Source: Steroidobacteraceae bacterium (GTDB lineage: Bacteria; Pseudomonadota; Gammaproteobacteria; Steroidobacterales; Steroidobacteraceae). Taken from it: a stretch of 64,000 nt of DNA. A program made the translations under genes and the position numbers. Where the stretch lies: positions 82,240-146,239 of the forward strand of contig JALORN010000005.1 of NCBI GenBank assembly GCA_025458905.1, written 5' to 3'. Below are positions 1 through 8,293 of the stretch, piece by piece. The notes under the pieces were generated by a model. That model ran no database searches. It saw nothing but the letters and a program-made list of their open reading frames with translations, and was not told the origin of the DNA. Position 1 is the stretch's first letter. Each line of letters opens with the position of its first letter.

Positions 1-444
1 AAGACCACCGGTACGCGCCCGGTCGGCTGGCTGTCGCGCTACCTGCACACGCCGGACACGCGCCGCATCCTCGCCGAGGAGGGCTTCCGCTACCACATGG
101 ACGACTTCAGCCGCGACCTGCCGTTCGTCGACCGCAGCGTCTCGCCGGCGATGGTCGTCGTGCCCTATGCGCTCGACTCCAACGACATGAAGATGTGGAA
201 CGCGCCGGCGTTCATGCCGCGCGACTGGCTGGGCTACTGCAAGGACAGCTTCGACTGGCTGTACGCGGAAGGCGCGCAGGGGCCGCGGATGATGTCCCTC
301 GGCGTGCACCTGCGCATCATCGGCCGTCCCGGTCGCATCGGCGCCTACGAGGAGTTCCTGCGGCACGCCGCCGCCACCCGCCACGTCTGGATCGCGACGC
401 GTCGCGAGATCGCCGAGCACTACGCCCGGGTCGCCGCGGGCTGA
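1..444 (+). CDS. Polysaccharide deacetylase family protein (PuuE-like), C-terminal fragment
   Basis: The open frame enters at the left edge of the window without a start and gives 147 residues. The phrase SLGVHLRIIGRPGRI and the following EEFLRHAAATRHVWIATRREI match the C-terminal part of NodB-homology deacetylases of the PuuE/allantoinase type, where the equivalent is a LHPRI-GRPGR motif followed by a helix and a final ATREEIA segment. The metal-binding motifs lie outside the window, so activity cannot be judged. These enzymes hydrolyse C-N bonds of N-acetyl or ureide substrates. The convergent neighbour is an amidase, which would fit joint breakdown of a nitrogen-containing compound, but that is inference. 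Confidence 0.72.
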   Translation, partial: KTTGTRPVGWLSRYLHTPDTRRILAEEGFRYHMDDFSRDLPFVDRSVSPAMVVVPYALDSNDMKMWNAPAFMPRDWLGYCKDSFDWLYAEGAQGPRMMSLGVHLRIIGRPGRIGAYEEFLRHAAATRHVWIATRREIAEHYARVAAG

Positions 445-502
445 TCGCGCCGCGCGGGCGCGCCCGGCCCCGCAGCCTCGCGCCACCGCGCGTGGCGCCT
501 GC

Positions 503-1882
503 TCAGCGCTCGAACGCGAGCTGCGCCTCGACCGCGGCCGCGAGCTGGCAGAGCCGCAGGTCGTGGCCGGCGCGCCCGACCAGCTGCAACCCGACCGGCA
601 GCACGCCCGTCGGTACGGGCAGGGGGATCGACGCGGCAGGCGCGCCGCTCGCGCTCGCGATCGCGGTCAGGTCGGCAGTGTTGTGCGGGTGTCGTTCGCC
701 GTGTGGGAACGCGGTGCAGGCGACGGTCGGCATCACGATCGCCTCGTACGGCGCAGTGGTCGAGTTCCATTCGCCGACGAAGGCCGCGATGCGCTGCTCG
801 GCCGCAGCGAGGTCCTCGTCCGAGAGCCTGCCGCCGTAGCGGATGAAGGCCCTCAGCCCGTCGGAGAAGTCGTCCGGGGTGTCGACGACGCGCTGGTGGT
901 GCACCCGCCACATCTCGCGTTCGCAGAGCGCGAGGATCGCGCGCCGCACGCGTGCGAGGTCCCAGCGGCGCAGGTCCACCGGCACCAGCTGCGCGCCGAG
1001 CGCACGCAGCGCCGAGATGCCGCGGTTGTACGCCGCCACCACCTCGGGACCGACCGCGAACTCGCCGAGGCCGACGGCGTATCCGAGGGTCACCCGCGCA
1101 GGGTCGGCAGCCCGAGGCGGCGCCAGCTGCACGGGGAAGGAGACGCGGCAGGCCGGGTCGTGGCCCGCGATGGCTTGCAGCAGCGGCGACAGGTCGCGGG
1201 CGGTGCGCACGATGGGCCCGACGTGGTCGAAGCGCAGGTGCACCGGCACGACACCCGAGAGGCTGACGAGGCCCGAGGTCGGCTTGAGCGAGGCCGTGCC
1301 GCAGAACGCCGCCGGGATGCGCAGCGAGCCGATGGTGTCGGAGCCGAGTGCCAGGGTGCAGTGCCGGGCCGCGATCGCGGCGGCCGAGCCGCTGCTGGAG
1401 CCGCCCGCGGAGTGCCCGGCACGTTGCGGGTTGTGCGTGACGCCGTACCACGGGTTCATGCCTTCGGCCCCGAGGGCGCCCTCGTCCATGTTGGTGGCCC
1501 CGAGCAGCACGACCCCCGCGGCCCGCAGCCGCGCGACGGCGAACGCGTCCTCGGCCGCGAAATCCGCGGCACGGAAACGCAGCCCAGCGGTGTGCGGCCA
1601 GCCGGCCACCGCCAGGTTGGCCTTGATCGCGGCCGGCAGGCCGTCGAGCGCGCCGCGCAAGGCGCCGCGTGCGCGACGCTCGTCCGCAGCACGTGCCGCA
1701 GCGCGCGCGCCGGCGGCGTCGACGAAGGTCCAGGCGCCGAGCGCGGGGTTGTCGCGCGACAGTGCACCGAGGCAGTCCTCGACCAGCTCCAGTGAGCTGA
1801 ACTCGCCGCGTCGCAGCGCGGCGGCCGCGTCTGCAGCGTCGAACTCGCGGGGCGAGGCGGGCGGGCGGGCCTGCGGTGTCAT
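503..1882 (-). CDS. Amidase signature family hydrolase
   Basis: A 459-residue protein of normal length for the amidase signature family, which hydrolyses amides with a Ser-cisSer-Lys triad. The triad is visible as Lys87 (AIKANLAV), Ser162 in GGSSSGSAAA and nucleophile Ser186 in GSDTIGSLRIP. The nucleophile loop reads DTIGS where most members have DTGGS, a mild deviation. No signal peptide is seen, so it is probably cytoplasmic. The substrate cannot be read from sequence. It could be a biuret/allophanate-like, aryl-amide or ureide hydrolase. It converges on the deacetylase fragment and lies about 70 bp beyond the end of the CoA-ligase gene on the same strand. Confidence 0.86.
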   Translation of the reverse strand: MTPQARPPASPREFDAADAAAALRRGEFSSLELVEDCLGALSRDNPALGAWTFVDAAGARAAARAADERRARGALRGALDGLPAAIKANLAVAGWPHTAGLRFRAADFAAEDAFAVARLRAAGVVLLGATNMDEGALGAEGMNPWYGVTHNPQRAGHSAGGSSSGSAAAIAARHCTLALGSDTIGSLRIPAAFCGTASLKPTSGLVSLSGVVPVHLRFDHVGPIVRTARDLSPLLQAIAGHDPACRVSFPVQLAPPRAADPARVTLGYAVGLGEFAVGPEVVAAYNRGISALRALGAQLVPVDLRRWDLARVRRAILALCEREMWRVHHQRVVDTPDDFSDGLRAFIRYGGRLSDEDLAAAEQRIAAFVGEWNSTTAPYEAIVMPTVACTAFPHGERHPHNTADLTAIASASGAPAASIPLPVPTGVLPVGLQLVGRAGHDLRLCQLAAAVEAQLAFER

Positions 1883-1953
1883 GGTCCCATTCTCTCACGG
1901 CGCCATCGGTGGACGCGGGCCGTCCCCCACGCGCGGCGCGGTGCCGCGCGGCT

Positions 1954-3369
1954 TCAACGACCGCCGGCCTTGGGCCGCTCGTCGATCAGCCGGATCGGCT
2001 TCTGCCGGCTCTCGATCTGCGTCAGCGGGGCGGTACCGCCCGCCGCGACCAGCTCCACCTTCAATTCGACTCCGACCCGGCGAGTCAGCAGGTCGGCGAA
2101 CGCCTTGGCGAGCGCGTCGTTGCGCTCGAAGGCCGGACGGGTCTCGACGATCACGGTGAGGTCGTCGCGACCGGTCGGCAGGTCGCGCGTCGCGCGGCAG
2201 ACGTACTCGCCGGCGAACTCGGGACGGTCGTTGAGGATCGCCGCGAGCGCCAGCGGATAGACGTTGATGCCGCGCAGCTTGACCATGTTGTCGCTGCGAC
2301 CGAGCACGCCGACCACCCGCCGCAGGTTGTAGCCGAGCGCGGAGCGCCCGTCCTTCCACGCGGACATGTCGTGCGTGTTGAAGCGGATCAGCGGGTAGAC
2401 GTCGTCGCGGTACAGCGAGGTGACGACCATGTCGCCCGGCGTGTCGCCCGCGACCGGGCGGCCGCTCCCCTCGTCGACGATCTCGAGGTACTGCGCGTCC
2501 TCCATCACGTACATGCCGTCCTGGTCCGGCCCTTCCGCTGCGATCGGGCCAGTGTCGGCGACGCCGTACCAGTCACTGACCTGGGCGCCGCCCCAGGCGC
2601 GCGACAATGCGGCGCGCGACTCCCGGCCGACGTGGCCGAGGATCGCGCGCACCGGCAGATCGCGCCCGGGTTCGAGGCCCATCTCGCGCGCCGTCTCGGC
2701 GAGCTGGCGGATGTAGTCCACGAAGCCTACGAGCACCGTCACCCGCAGGTCGCGCATCAGCTCGACCTGCGTCACCGAGCGCGTCTCCTTGCCGGTGCCC
2801 GCGGACAGGAACAGGCAGTTGGTGTAGTGCAGCGCCGCCTCCCGCACGAAATGCCCGCCGTTGATCATGCCGTGGCCGTAGACCGAATGGACCACGTCGC
2901 CCGGGCGCAGGCCCTGCATGCGCCAGATCCGCGCGACCAGCAGCGCCTGCACCTCGCGCGACTTGGGGCTGAACAGCACGACCTGCGGGCGCCCGGTGGT
3001 GCCGCTGGTGGTGTGGATCACGGTGACGGGGCGGTGCTCGGGCGTCCACTTGTCCCAGCCGTGGTAGTCGCCGTAGGGCGGGTGCTCGGCGAGGCTCTTC
3101 ATGAGCTCGGACTTGCCGAAGATCGGCAGCCGGCCGAGGTCGTCGAGGCCGCGAACGTCGCCCGGCTCGATCCCGGCCCCGCGCCACAGCCGCTGGTAGA
3201 AGGGGATCTCCCAGGCGCGCGCGACGCAGCGACGGAACAGAGCGTCCTGGCGCGCGCGGATCTCGTCGGCGGAGAGCCGGGCGTAGCGCTCGGTGAAGTC
3301 GTCGCCGACGGGGAAGTCGCGCAGCATCTGCGCGTAGTCGAAGGATTCGTAGTAGTGCGGGAAGCTCAT
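1954..3369 (-). CDS. Phenylacetate-CoA ligase (PaaK) family AMP-forming acyl-CoA ligase
   Basis: A 471-residue ANL-superfamily enzyme that should activate a carboxylic acid to its CoA thioester with ATP. The phosphate-binding loop HTTSGTTGRPQV is at residues 119-130. The region SDWYGVADTGPIAAE corresponds to the acyl-binding A5 motif, and LGRSDNMVKLRGINVYP is the hinge and start of the C-terminal domain, as in PaaK. The ATG overlaps the TGA of the upstream MmgE/PrpD gene by four bases (ATGA), so the two are translationally coupled. The frame stays open far upstream, but the ATG at 3369 gives the family N-terminus. The substrate is unknown; PaaK-like enzymes in such clusters may act on aryl or branched acids. 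Confidence 0.86.
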   Translation of the reverse strand: MSFPHYYESFDYAQMLRDFPVGDDFTERYARLSADEIRARQDALFRRCVARAWEIPFYQRLWRGAGIEPGDVRGLDDLGRLPIFGKSELMKSLAEHPPYGDYHGWDKWTPEHRPVTVIHTTSGTTGRPQVVLFSPKSREVQALLVARIWRMQGLRPGDVVHSVYGHGMINGGHFVREAALHYTNCLFLSAGTGKETRSVTQVELMRDLRVTVLVGFVDYIRQLAETAREMGLEPGRDLPVRAILGHVGRESRAALSRAWGGAQVSDWYGVADTGPIAAEGPDQDGMYVMEDAQYLEIVDEGSGRPVAGDTPGDMVVTSLYRDDVYPLIRFNTHDMSAWKDGRSALGYNLRRVVGVLGRSDNMVKLRGINVYPLALAAILNDRPEFAGEYVCRATRDLPTGRDDLTVIVETRPAFERNDALAKAFADLLTRRVGVELKVELVAAGGTAPLTQIESRQKPIRLIDERPKAGGR

Positions 3370-4757
3370 GCGCGCGTGTGATCCGGGAAGACGAGCAGGT
3401 CGACGAGGGCGCGCACGTCGGGCAGCTCCTCGAGCCGCCCGACGAGCGCGATCAGGGATTCGATGCGCGCCGGCGGCAGCGGCACGAGGCCCGAGGCCGC
3501 GGCGGTGCGGAACTTCGCGAGGTGCCGCTCGCGCCCGAGCGGCCGCCCCGGTGCGCCGAGCACGGCCGGCAGGTCGAGCGCGAGGCGCCGGCCGTCGCGC
3601 AGGTCGACCTCGACGCGCTGCGGCGCGAGCGCGTTCAGCGAAGGGTTGCCGTCGTGCTGCACGCGGATGCGCGCGGCGAGCGCGTGGCGCGCCGTGTCGC
3701 GCAGCGCCGCCGCGTCGAAGTCCTCCACCGACACCGTGCCGCGCAGCAGCGCCGTCGCGGCGACGTAGGGCAGGCAGAGGCGGGCGTAGGAGGGCGCCAT
3801 CTGCGGCGATGGCGGCCGGTCGACGAGCTGGATCACGAGCGGCGGCGCGAGCACGCGGATCGCCTCGATGTCGTCGGTCGCGAAGCCGTGCTGCTGCTGC
3901 AGCGAGAGCGCGCCGTCGACGCCGCCGTGGGTGGCGCGTCCGCTCGGGAACGGCTTGTGCGACAGCTCGGCGACCCGGTGCACCCGGCCGAGCCCGGCGA
4001 ACGGTGCCGGGTCCCAGTCGTGGTCCATCAGCGCGAAGTAGCCGAAGGGACCCTCGAGGAACTCGCCGGGCCCGACGATGCCGCGGCAGGCCATGTCGAC
4101 CGCCACCAGCGCAGCTCGGGTGTTGAAGCCGATCTGCATCGGCAGCACCGGCGAGCCCTCGACGTGCGCCTGCATGGTGCCGGAGAGCTGGCTGTAGGCG
4201 AGGCCGAGCGCGCTGCGGGTGGTCGCCGCGTCGAGCCGCAGCATCGCCGCGATGCCGGCGGTGGCGCCGAGCGCGCCGCACATCGCGGGCCGGAAGAAAC
4301 GCAGCTTGTTGCGCGCCGCGGCGCCGATGGTCGCGGCGACGTCGACTGCTACCGAGCAGCCGAGGACCAGGTCGCGGCCGTCGACGCCGCCGCGCGCCTC
4401 CGCCCAGGCGAGCAGCGTCGAGAGCACCACGGCCATCGGGTGCACGACCGCCGGTTCGTGGACGCAGTCCCACTCCTGGTTGTGGATCTGGTAGCCGTTG
4501 ACGAACGCGGCGCTCGCGGCGGGCACGCGCTCGCCGGTGCCCCAGATCCTGCAGTCCTCGCCGCGGCCCCAGGCGGCGGCCACCGCCTTGAGCTCCGCGA
4601 CCATCGGCACGCGCGTGCCCGACAGCGCGACGCCGAGGCTGTCGAGCACGAAGGTGCGGACCGCTTCGAGCGCTTGCGGTGGCAGGCCGTCGAAGCGCTG
4701 CGAGGTCACGTGGGCGATCAGCGCATCGGTGACCGAGCCGGTGTGGCGGGTGCTCAT
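3366..4757 (-). CDS. MmgE/PrpD family protein
   Basis: A 463-residue full-length member of the MmgE/PrpD family. The family includes 2-methylcitrate dehydratase, cis-aconitate decarboxylase and iminodisuccinate epimerase. Recognisable segments are DSLGVALSGTR near the N-terminus, NGYQIHNQEWDCVHEPAVVHP around the active-site cleft, and KPFPSGRATHGGVDGAL. It is probably cytoplasmic. It is the first gene of a coupled pair with the PaaK-type ligase and is divergent from the methyltransferase operon. PrpD-type dehydration or decarboxylation of a tricarboxylate or branched acid is possible, but the reaction cannot be assigned from sequence. No clear ribosome-binding site precedes the ATG. Confidence 0.86.
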   Translation of the reverse strand: MSTRHTGSVTDALIAHVTSQRFDGLPPQALEAVRTFVLDSLGVALSGTRVPMVAELKAVAAAWGRGEDCRIWGTGERVPAASAAFVNGYQIHNQEWDCVHEPAVVHPMAVVLSTLLAWAEARGGVDGRDLVLGCSVAVDVAATIGAAARNKLRFFRPAMCGALGATAGIAAMLRLDAATTRSALGLAYSQLSGTMQAHVEGSPVLPMQIGFNTRAALVAVDMACRGIVGPGEFLEGPFGYFALMDHDWDPAPFAGLGRVHRVAELSHKPFPSGRATHGGVDGALSLQQQHGFATDDIEAIRVLAPPLVIQLVDRPPSPQMAPSYARLCLPYVAATALLRGTVSVEDFDAAALRDTARHALAARIRVQHDGNPSLNALAPQRVEVDLRDGRRLALDLPAVLGAPGRPLGRERHLAKFRTAAASGLVPLPPARIESLIALVGRLEELPDVRALVDLLVFPDHTRA

Positions 4758-4924
4758 GGGATGAAGAGGAGGTCCTGTCCGCGGGCGCGCGCCATGCTAT
4801 CAACGGCCATGGAACTGCGTTCCCGAGGCCGGCACCCGACCACCTAGCGGAGCGCGCGAACCGGTGTGGGGGGCGGTGCGCGGCAGTGGCTTGTCTCCCG
4901 CGCGATCGGGGCGAGAATGCAGCC

Positions 4925-6181
4925 ATGAGCACACCCCGGATCGATTGCGCTCCGCCCTGGAGCGACGTTGGCCGGCACGCGATGTCGCCCGAGGCGGGCC
5001 ACGACGACGTTGCGCGCTTCAACTTCCTCGCGAACTTCAACAAGTACATGTCGTCGGTCGTGGTCGGCGGCAACGCGGTGGCCTACGAGTCGCGGGTGCG
5101 CCCCCGCTGGGAAGCCGAGCACGGCCGGCCGCCGCGCGACCGGCGCGAGATCCGCGCGGCGATGTCCTCCGACCCGTACTACCGCATGTGGAGCTCGCTG
5201 AGGCGCTCCGCGATGGAGATGCGCCAGCAGGCCGGGCGCTCCCTGGTGCTGCGCCAGGCCGAGTCGCTGCGCGACCGTGCGGCCGCGCTCAATGCCGGCG
5301 CCGACACGCTGCGCCTCGATGCCTCGCTGGAGGTGCCGCGCTACCAGGCGGCGATCGACAACCACTGCATGCCCGGGAGCTACTTCGCCGAGTACCTGCC
5401 GGGGGACGTGTCGGCCGCGGCCAACTACGACGCCGGCATGTTCGCGACGACGACCGGGTTGTTCGGCCGCTTCCTCGACGGCGCCGGCCGCGGCGTCGCG
5501 GAGTGGCTGGCGCGCGTGCGCCCGGGCTGGTCGCCGCGGCGCATCCTCGACCTCGGCTGCGGCCTGGGACACAACACCGTGCCGGTGGCGCGCGCTTACC
5601 CACGGGCCGAGGTGGTCGCGATCGACCTCGCCGCGCCGATGCTGCGCTACGGGCACGCCCGGGCGCGCGGCATGGGGGTGGAGAACGTCACGTTCATGCA
5701 GGGCAACGTCGAGCGCCTGCCGTTCGCCGACGGTCACTTCGACTTCGTGTACTCGACGATGTTCTTCCACGAGACCTCGCACGGCGCGCTGCGGCGGATC
5801 CTGCGCGAGGCAGATCGGGTGCTGGCGGGCGGCGGGCTGCACATCCACCTCGAGCAGCCTCCGTACCGAGGCATGGACGAGTTCGAGAAGTTCCTGCGCG
5901 ACTGGGACTGCTACCACAACAACGAGCCATTCTGGACGACGCTGCACGACACGCACCTGCCGACCCTGCTCGGCGAGCTCGGCTTCCGCGGCGACCGGGT
6001 GTTCGAGACCCAGATCCACGCCATCGTCGAGGACGAGATGCCCAAGGTCGCCGGCGAGGTCGAGGACTACGGTCGCGGCGGCATGTGGTATGCCGTCGGC
6101 TCCGAGCGTGCCCCGTTCGACGCGTGGCGGGGCGATGCCGCCGGCGCAGATGGGCCGGCGCCTGGCGGGCCCGCGCGATGA
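4925..6181 (+). CDS. Class I SAM-dependent methyltransferase with long N-terminal domain
   Basis: A 418-residue protein. Motif I of a Rossmann methyltransferase, ILDLGCGLGHNT, starts near residue 206, followed by VVAIDLAAPML (motif II), NVERLPFADGHFDFVYST (motifs III/IV) and LAGGGLHIHLE (motif V/VI). The first 200 residues form an additional, mostly helical region that I do not recognise, rich in RW, RMW and YY pairs. I chose the ATG at 4925 because the frame upstream lacks family-like sequence. It is the first gene of an operon: its TGA overlaps the ATG of the small coiled-coil gene (ATGA), which in turn overlaps the acyl-CoA dehydrogenase gene. The target of methylation is unknown. Confidence 0.82.
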   Translation: MSTPRIDCAPPWSDVGRHAMSPEAGHDDVARFNFLANFNKYMSSVVVGGNAVAYESRVRPRWEAEHGRPPRDRREIRAAMSSDPYYRMWSSLRRSAMEMRQQAGRSLVLRQAESLRDRAAALNAGADTLRLDASLEVPRYQAAIDNHCMPGSYFAEYLPGDVSAAANYDAGMFATTTGLFGRFLDGAGRGVAEWLARVRPGWSPRRILDLGCGLGHNTVPVARAYPRAEVVAIDLAAPMLRYGHARARGMGVENVTFMQGNVERLPFADGHFDFVYSTMFFHETSHGALRRILREADRVLAGGGLHIHLEQPPYRGMDEFEKFLRDWDCYHNNEPFWTTLHDTHLPTLLGELGFRGDRVFETQIHAIVEDEMPKVAGEVEDYGRGGMWYAVGSERAPFDAWRGDAAGADGPAPGGPAR

Positions 6182-6537
6182 ACCCGGACGACGTGCTGCG
6201 ACTCGCCAACGCAGCGCCCTCGGGCAAGCGGCCGCACTTCTTCGCCGATGCCGACGTCGACCGACTGCTGGCGATCGTGTGGGCGATGGCCGGCGAACTG
6301 GCGGTGACCCGCGAGCGGCTCGACACCGTCGAGCGGCTGCTGGACGCGAAGCAGACCCTGGCCCGCGCCGAGATCGAGGCCTACCGCCCCGACCCGCAGG
6401 CGGCGCGCGAGCGTGGGCAGATGCAGCTCGAGTACATCGCGCGACTGCTGCGCGTGTTGCAGCAGCAGGTCGAGGCGATGCAGCGCGGCATCAGCGAGTC
6501 GGCCGAGGACGTGGCGCGCGAGGTCGGGGCGAAGTGA
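6178..6537 (+). CDS. Small coiled-coil protein of unknown function
   Basis: A 119-residue protein that I do not recognise. After a polar start (PSGKRPHFF) it is almost entirely helical. Heptad-like leucine spacing runs through WAMAGELAVTRERLDTVERLL and YIARLLRVLQQQVEAMQRGI, suggesting a coiled coil or oligomerisation module. No signal peptide or membrane span is seen. It is sandwiched between the methyltransferase and the acyl-CoA dehydrogenase with four-base overlaps on both sides (ATGA and GTGA), so the three are expected to be made together and it may be an accessory subunit of one of them. The reading frame shows the same codon bias as its neighbours, which supports a real gene. Confidence 0.72.
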   Translation: MNPDDVLRLANAAPSGKRPHFFADADVDRLLAIVWAMAGELAVTRERLDTVERLLDAKQTLARAEIEAYRPDPQAARERGQMQLEYIARLLRVLQQQVEAMQRGISESAEDVAREVGAK

Positions 6538-8125
6538 ACGCGCTGGGCACGCGCCTCGACCAGGCGGAGGCCCTGGTCGGCGAGGCCTTTCGCCACCTGA
6601 AATCCCGCTGCAGCCGCGACGGTCGGCTCGATGCCGCCGCGCTGGACGCGGTGCAGGTGCCGAGCTACGACCTCGCGTTCTGCGCCGCCGAGCTGGCGGC
6701 GGCGCGGGCCGTGCAGTCCTGGGCCGGCGACGAGTCGCCGCGCGACCCGTACGCGGCGACGCTCGCCGGGGTGTTCACGGTGGAGGTGCTGGCCGCGATC
6801 GCGGGCCGGCTCCTGCTGCGTCCCGCCGACTTCGGTCTTGCGCCCGGCAGGGTCGCTGCGATGCATCCGTCGTCCGGGGAGGCGTTGCAGGCCATGGTCT
6901 CCGGGGAGGCGCTCGCGGCCGCCGGTCGTACGCTGCTCGAGCGCGACGGCCGCCTGCCTTCGCCGCGGCTCGGCGACGACAAGGACCTGATGCGCGAGTC
7001 CTTCGCGCAGTTCGGCGCCGAGGTCGTCGCGCCGCAGGCCCAGGCGATCCACCGCGGCGACACCGACATCCCCGAGCACATCATCGCCGGCGCGGCGGAA
7101 CTCGGCCTCTTCGGCGTCTCGATCCGCTGGCGATGCTGGTGGTCACCGAGGCCCTGTCGGCGGCCTCGCTCGGCGCCGCAGGCAGCCTCGTGACGCGGCC
7201 CGAGATCATGGCGCGCGCCCTGCTCGCCGGCGGCACCGAGGCGCAGCGCGGGTACTGGCTGCCGCGCCTCGCCTCGGGCGAGGCGCTGTGCGCGATCTCC
7301 ATCACCGAGCCGGACCACGGCTCCGACGTCGCCAACCTGAAGCTGCGGGCCACGCGCCGTGACGGCGGCTGGGTGCTCGACGGCGCCAAGACCTGGTGCA
7401 CCTGCGCCGGGCGCGCCGACGTGATCCTGGTCGTCGCCCGGACGCGGCCGGACCCGGCGCTCGGCCACCGCGGACTGTCGCTGTTCATCGTCGGCAAGCC
7501 GCGCTTCGCGGGGCACGAGTTCGAGCATGCGGGCCCCGGCGGCGGTCGGCTCACCGCGCGTGCGATCCCGACCATCGGCTATCGCGGCATGCACTCGTTC
7601 GACCTCTTCTTCGAGGAGTTCTTCGTGCCCGATGCCGCGCTGGTCGGTGGGCCGGAAGGCGAGGGCCGCGGGTTCTACCTGACGATGGCCGGCCTCGCCG
7701 GCGGCCGAGTGCAGACCTCGGCGCGCGCCAACGGCGTGATGCAGGCGGCGCTCGATGCGGCGCTGCGCTACGCGCAGTCGCGCCGCGTGTTCGGCCAGCC
7801 GATCGCCGCCTACCCGCTGACGCAGGCGCGCCTGGCGCGGATCGCCGCCTGGCTGACGGCGTCGCGACAGTTCTCGTACGCGGTGGCACGGCAGATGGAC
7901 GAGGGCGGCGGCGAGATGGAAGCGAGCCTCGTCAAGCTCTTCGCCTGTCGGGCCGCGGAGTGGGTCACCCGCGACGCGATGCAGGTGCACGGCGGCCTCG
8001 GCTACGCCGAGGAGACCGCGGCGAGCCGCTATTTCGTCGACGCCCGCGTGCTGTCGATCTTCGAGGGCGCCGAGGAGACGCTCGCCCTCAAGGTGATCGC
8101 ACGGGAGCTGATCGCAAAGGCCTGA
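6534..8125 (+). pseudogene. mcd: Methylsuccinyl-CoA dehydrogenase-like acyl-CoA dehydrogenase, frameshifted
   Basis: Two adjoining frames make one acyl-CoA dehydrogenase of about 530 residues. The first frame starts at GTG 6534 and reads an N-terminal extension, then AELGLFGVSI, and would run out at 7193. From about 7124 a second frame continues with PLAMLVVTEALS, SITEPDHGSDVANLK, IGYRGMHSFD, MQVHGGLGYAEE and FEGAEETLALKVIA, ending at 8125. The long N-terminal extension and these signatures resemble (2S)-methylsuccinyl-CoA dehydrogenase (Mcd) of the ethylmalonyl-CoA pathway, which makes mesaconyl-C1-CoA. The family's PEEYGG-type loop is missing exactly at the switch, so a deletion of about 34 or 37 bases (1 mod 3) is the simplest explanation. 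It is either a recent pseudogene or an assembly error. Another branched acyl-CoA substrate is possible. Confidence 0.8.
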
Positions 8126-8293
8126 CCCCACGAAAGAGGAAGAAAGGGAAAAAAGAAAAAAGGGGACAGATTTATTTTCGCGAAAAAGGGTCTGGGAACA
8201 GGATTGCGAAAACAAAATCTGTCCCCTTTTTCGCGAAAATAAATCTGTCCCCTTTTTTCTTTTTTCCCTTTCTTCCTCTTTCGTGGGGTCAGG
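8121..8293. repeat. Perfect 70-bp inverted repeat (REP/MITE-like palindrome)
   Basis: Arms at 8121-8190 and 8224-8293 are exact reverse complements, separated by a 33-base loop. Each arm runs from CCTGACCCCACGAAAGAGG through an A/G-rich tract to AAGGGGACAGATTTATTTT and CGCGAAAAAGGG. The A+T-rich composition is quite unlike the flanking genes. Its outer ends supply the TGA stop of the dehydrogenase (8123-8125) and of the convergent MaoC gene (8289-8291). The loop holds a further partial copy (AAAATCTGTCCCCTTTTT). The sequence looks like a dispersed REP/MITE-type element. As RNA it would fold into a very stable hairpin and could serve as a bidirectional terminator. Confidence 0.95.

Noticed and set aside
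420..1898. Long Arg-rich frame opposite or out of frame with the amidase gene
   Set aside because: Composition is Arg/Ala-rich without any family pattern. It is a by-product of scarce stop codons in G+C-rich DNA, while the other frame gives a complete amidase.
1954..5073. 1039-residue extension of the CoA ligase frame
   Set aside because: Only residues from the ATG at 3369 resemble PaaK; the upstream portion lies under the MmgE/PrpD gene, whose frame is clearly coding.
7110..7140. Programmed ribosomal frameshift in the Mcd-like gene
   Set aside because: No slippery heptamer is seen, and conserved residues are missing at the junction, so a shift would not restore a complete enzyme. A deletion or assembly error fits better.
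8121..8293. CRISPR repeat or insertion sequence
   Set aside because: There is one palindrome with a 33-base loop, no spacer array, no transposase frame and no target-site duplication that I can see.
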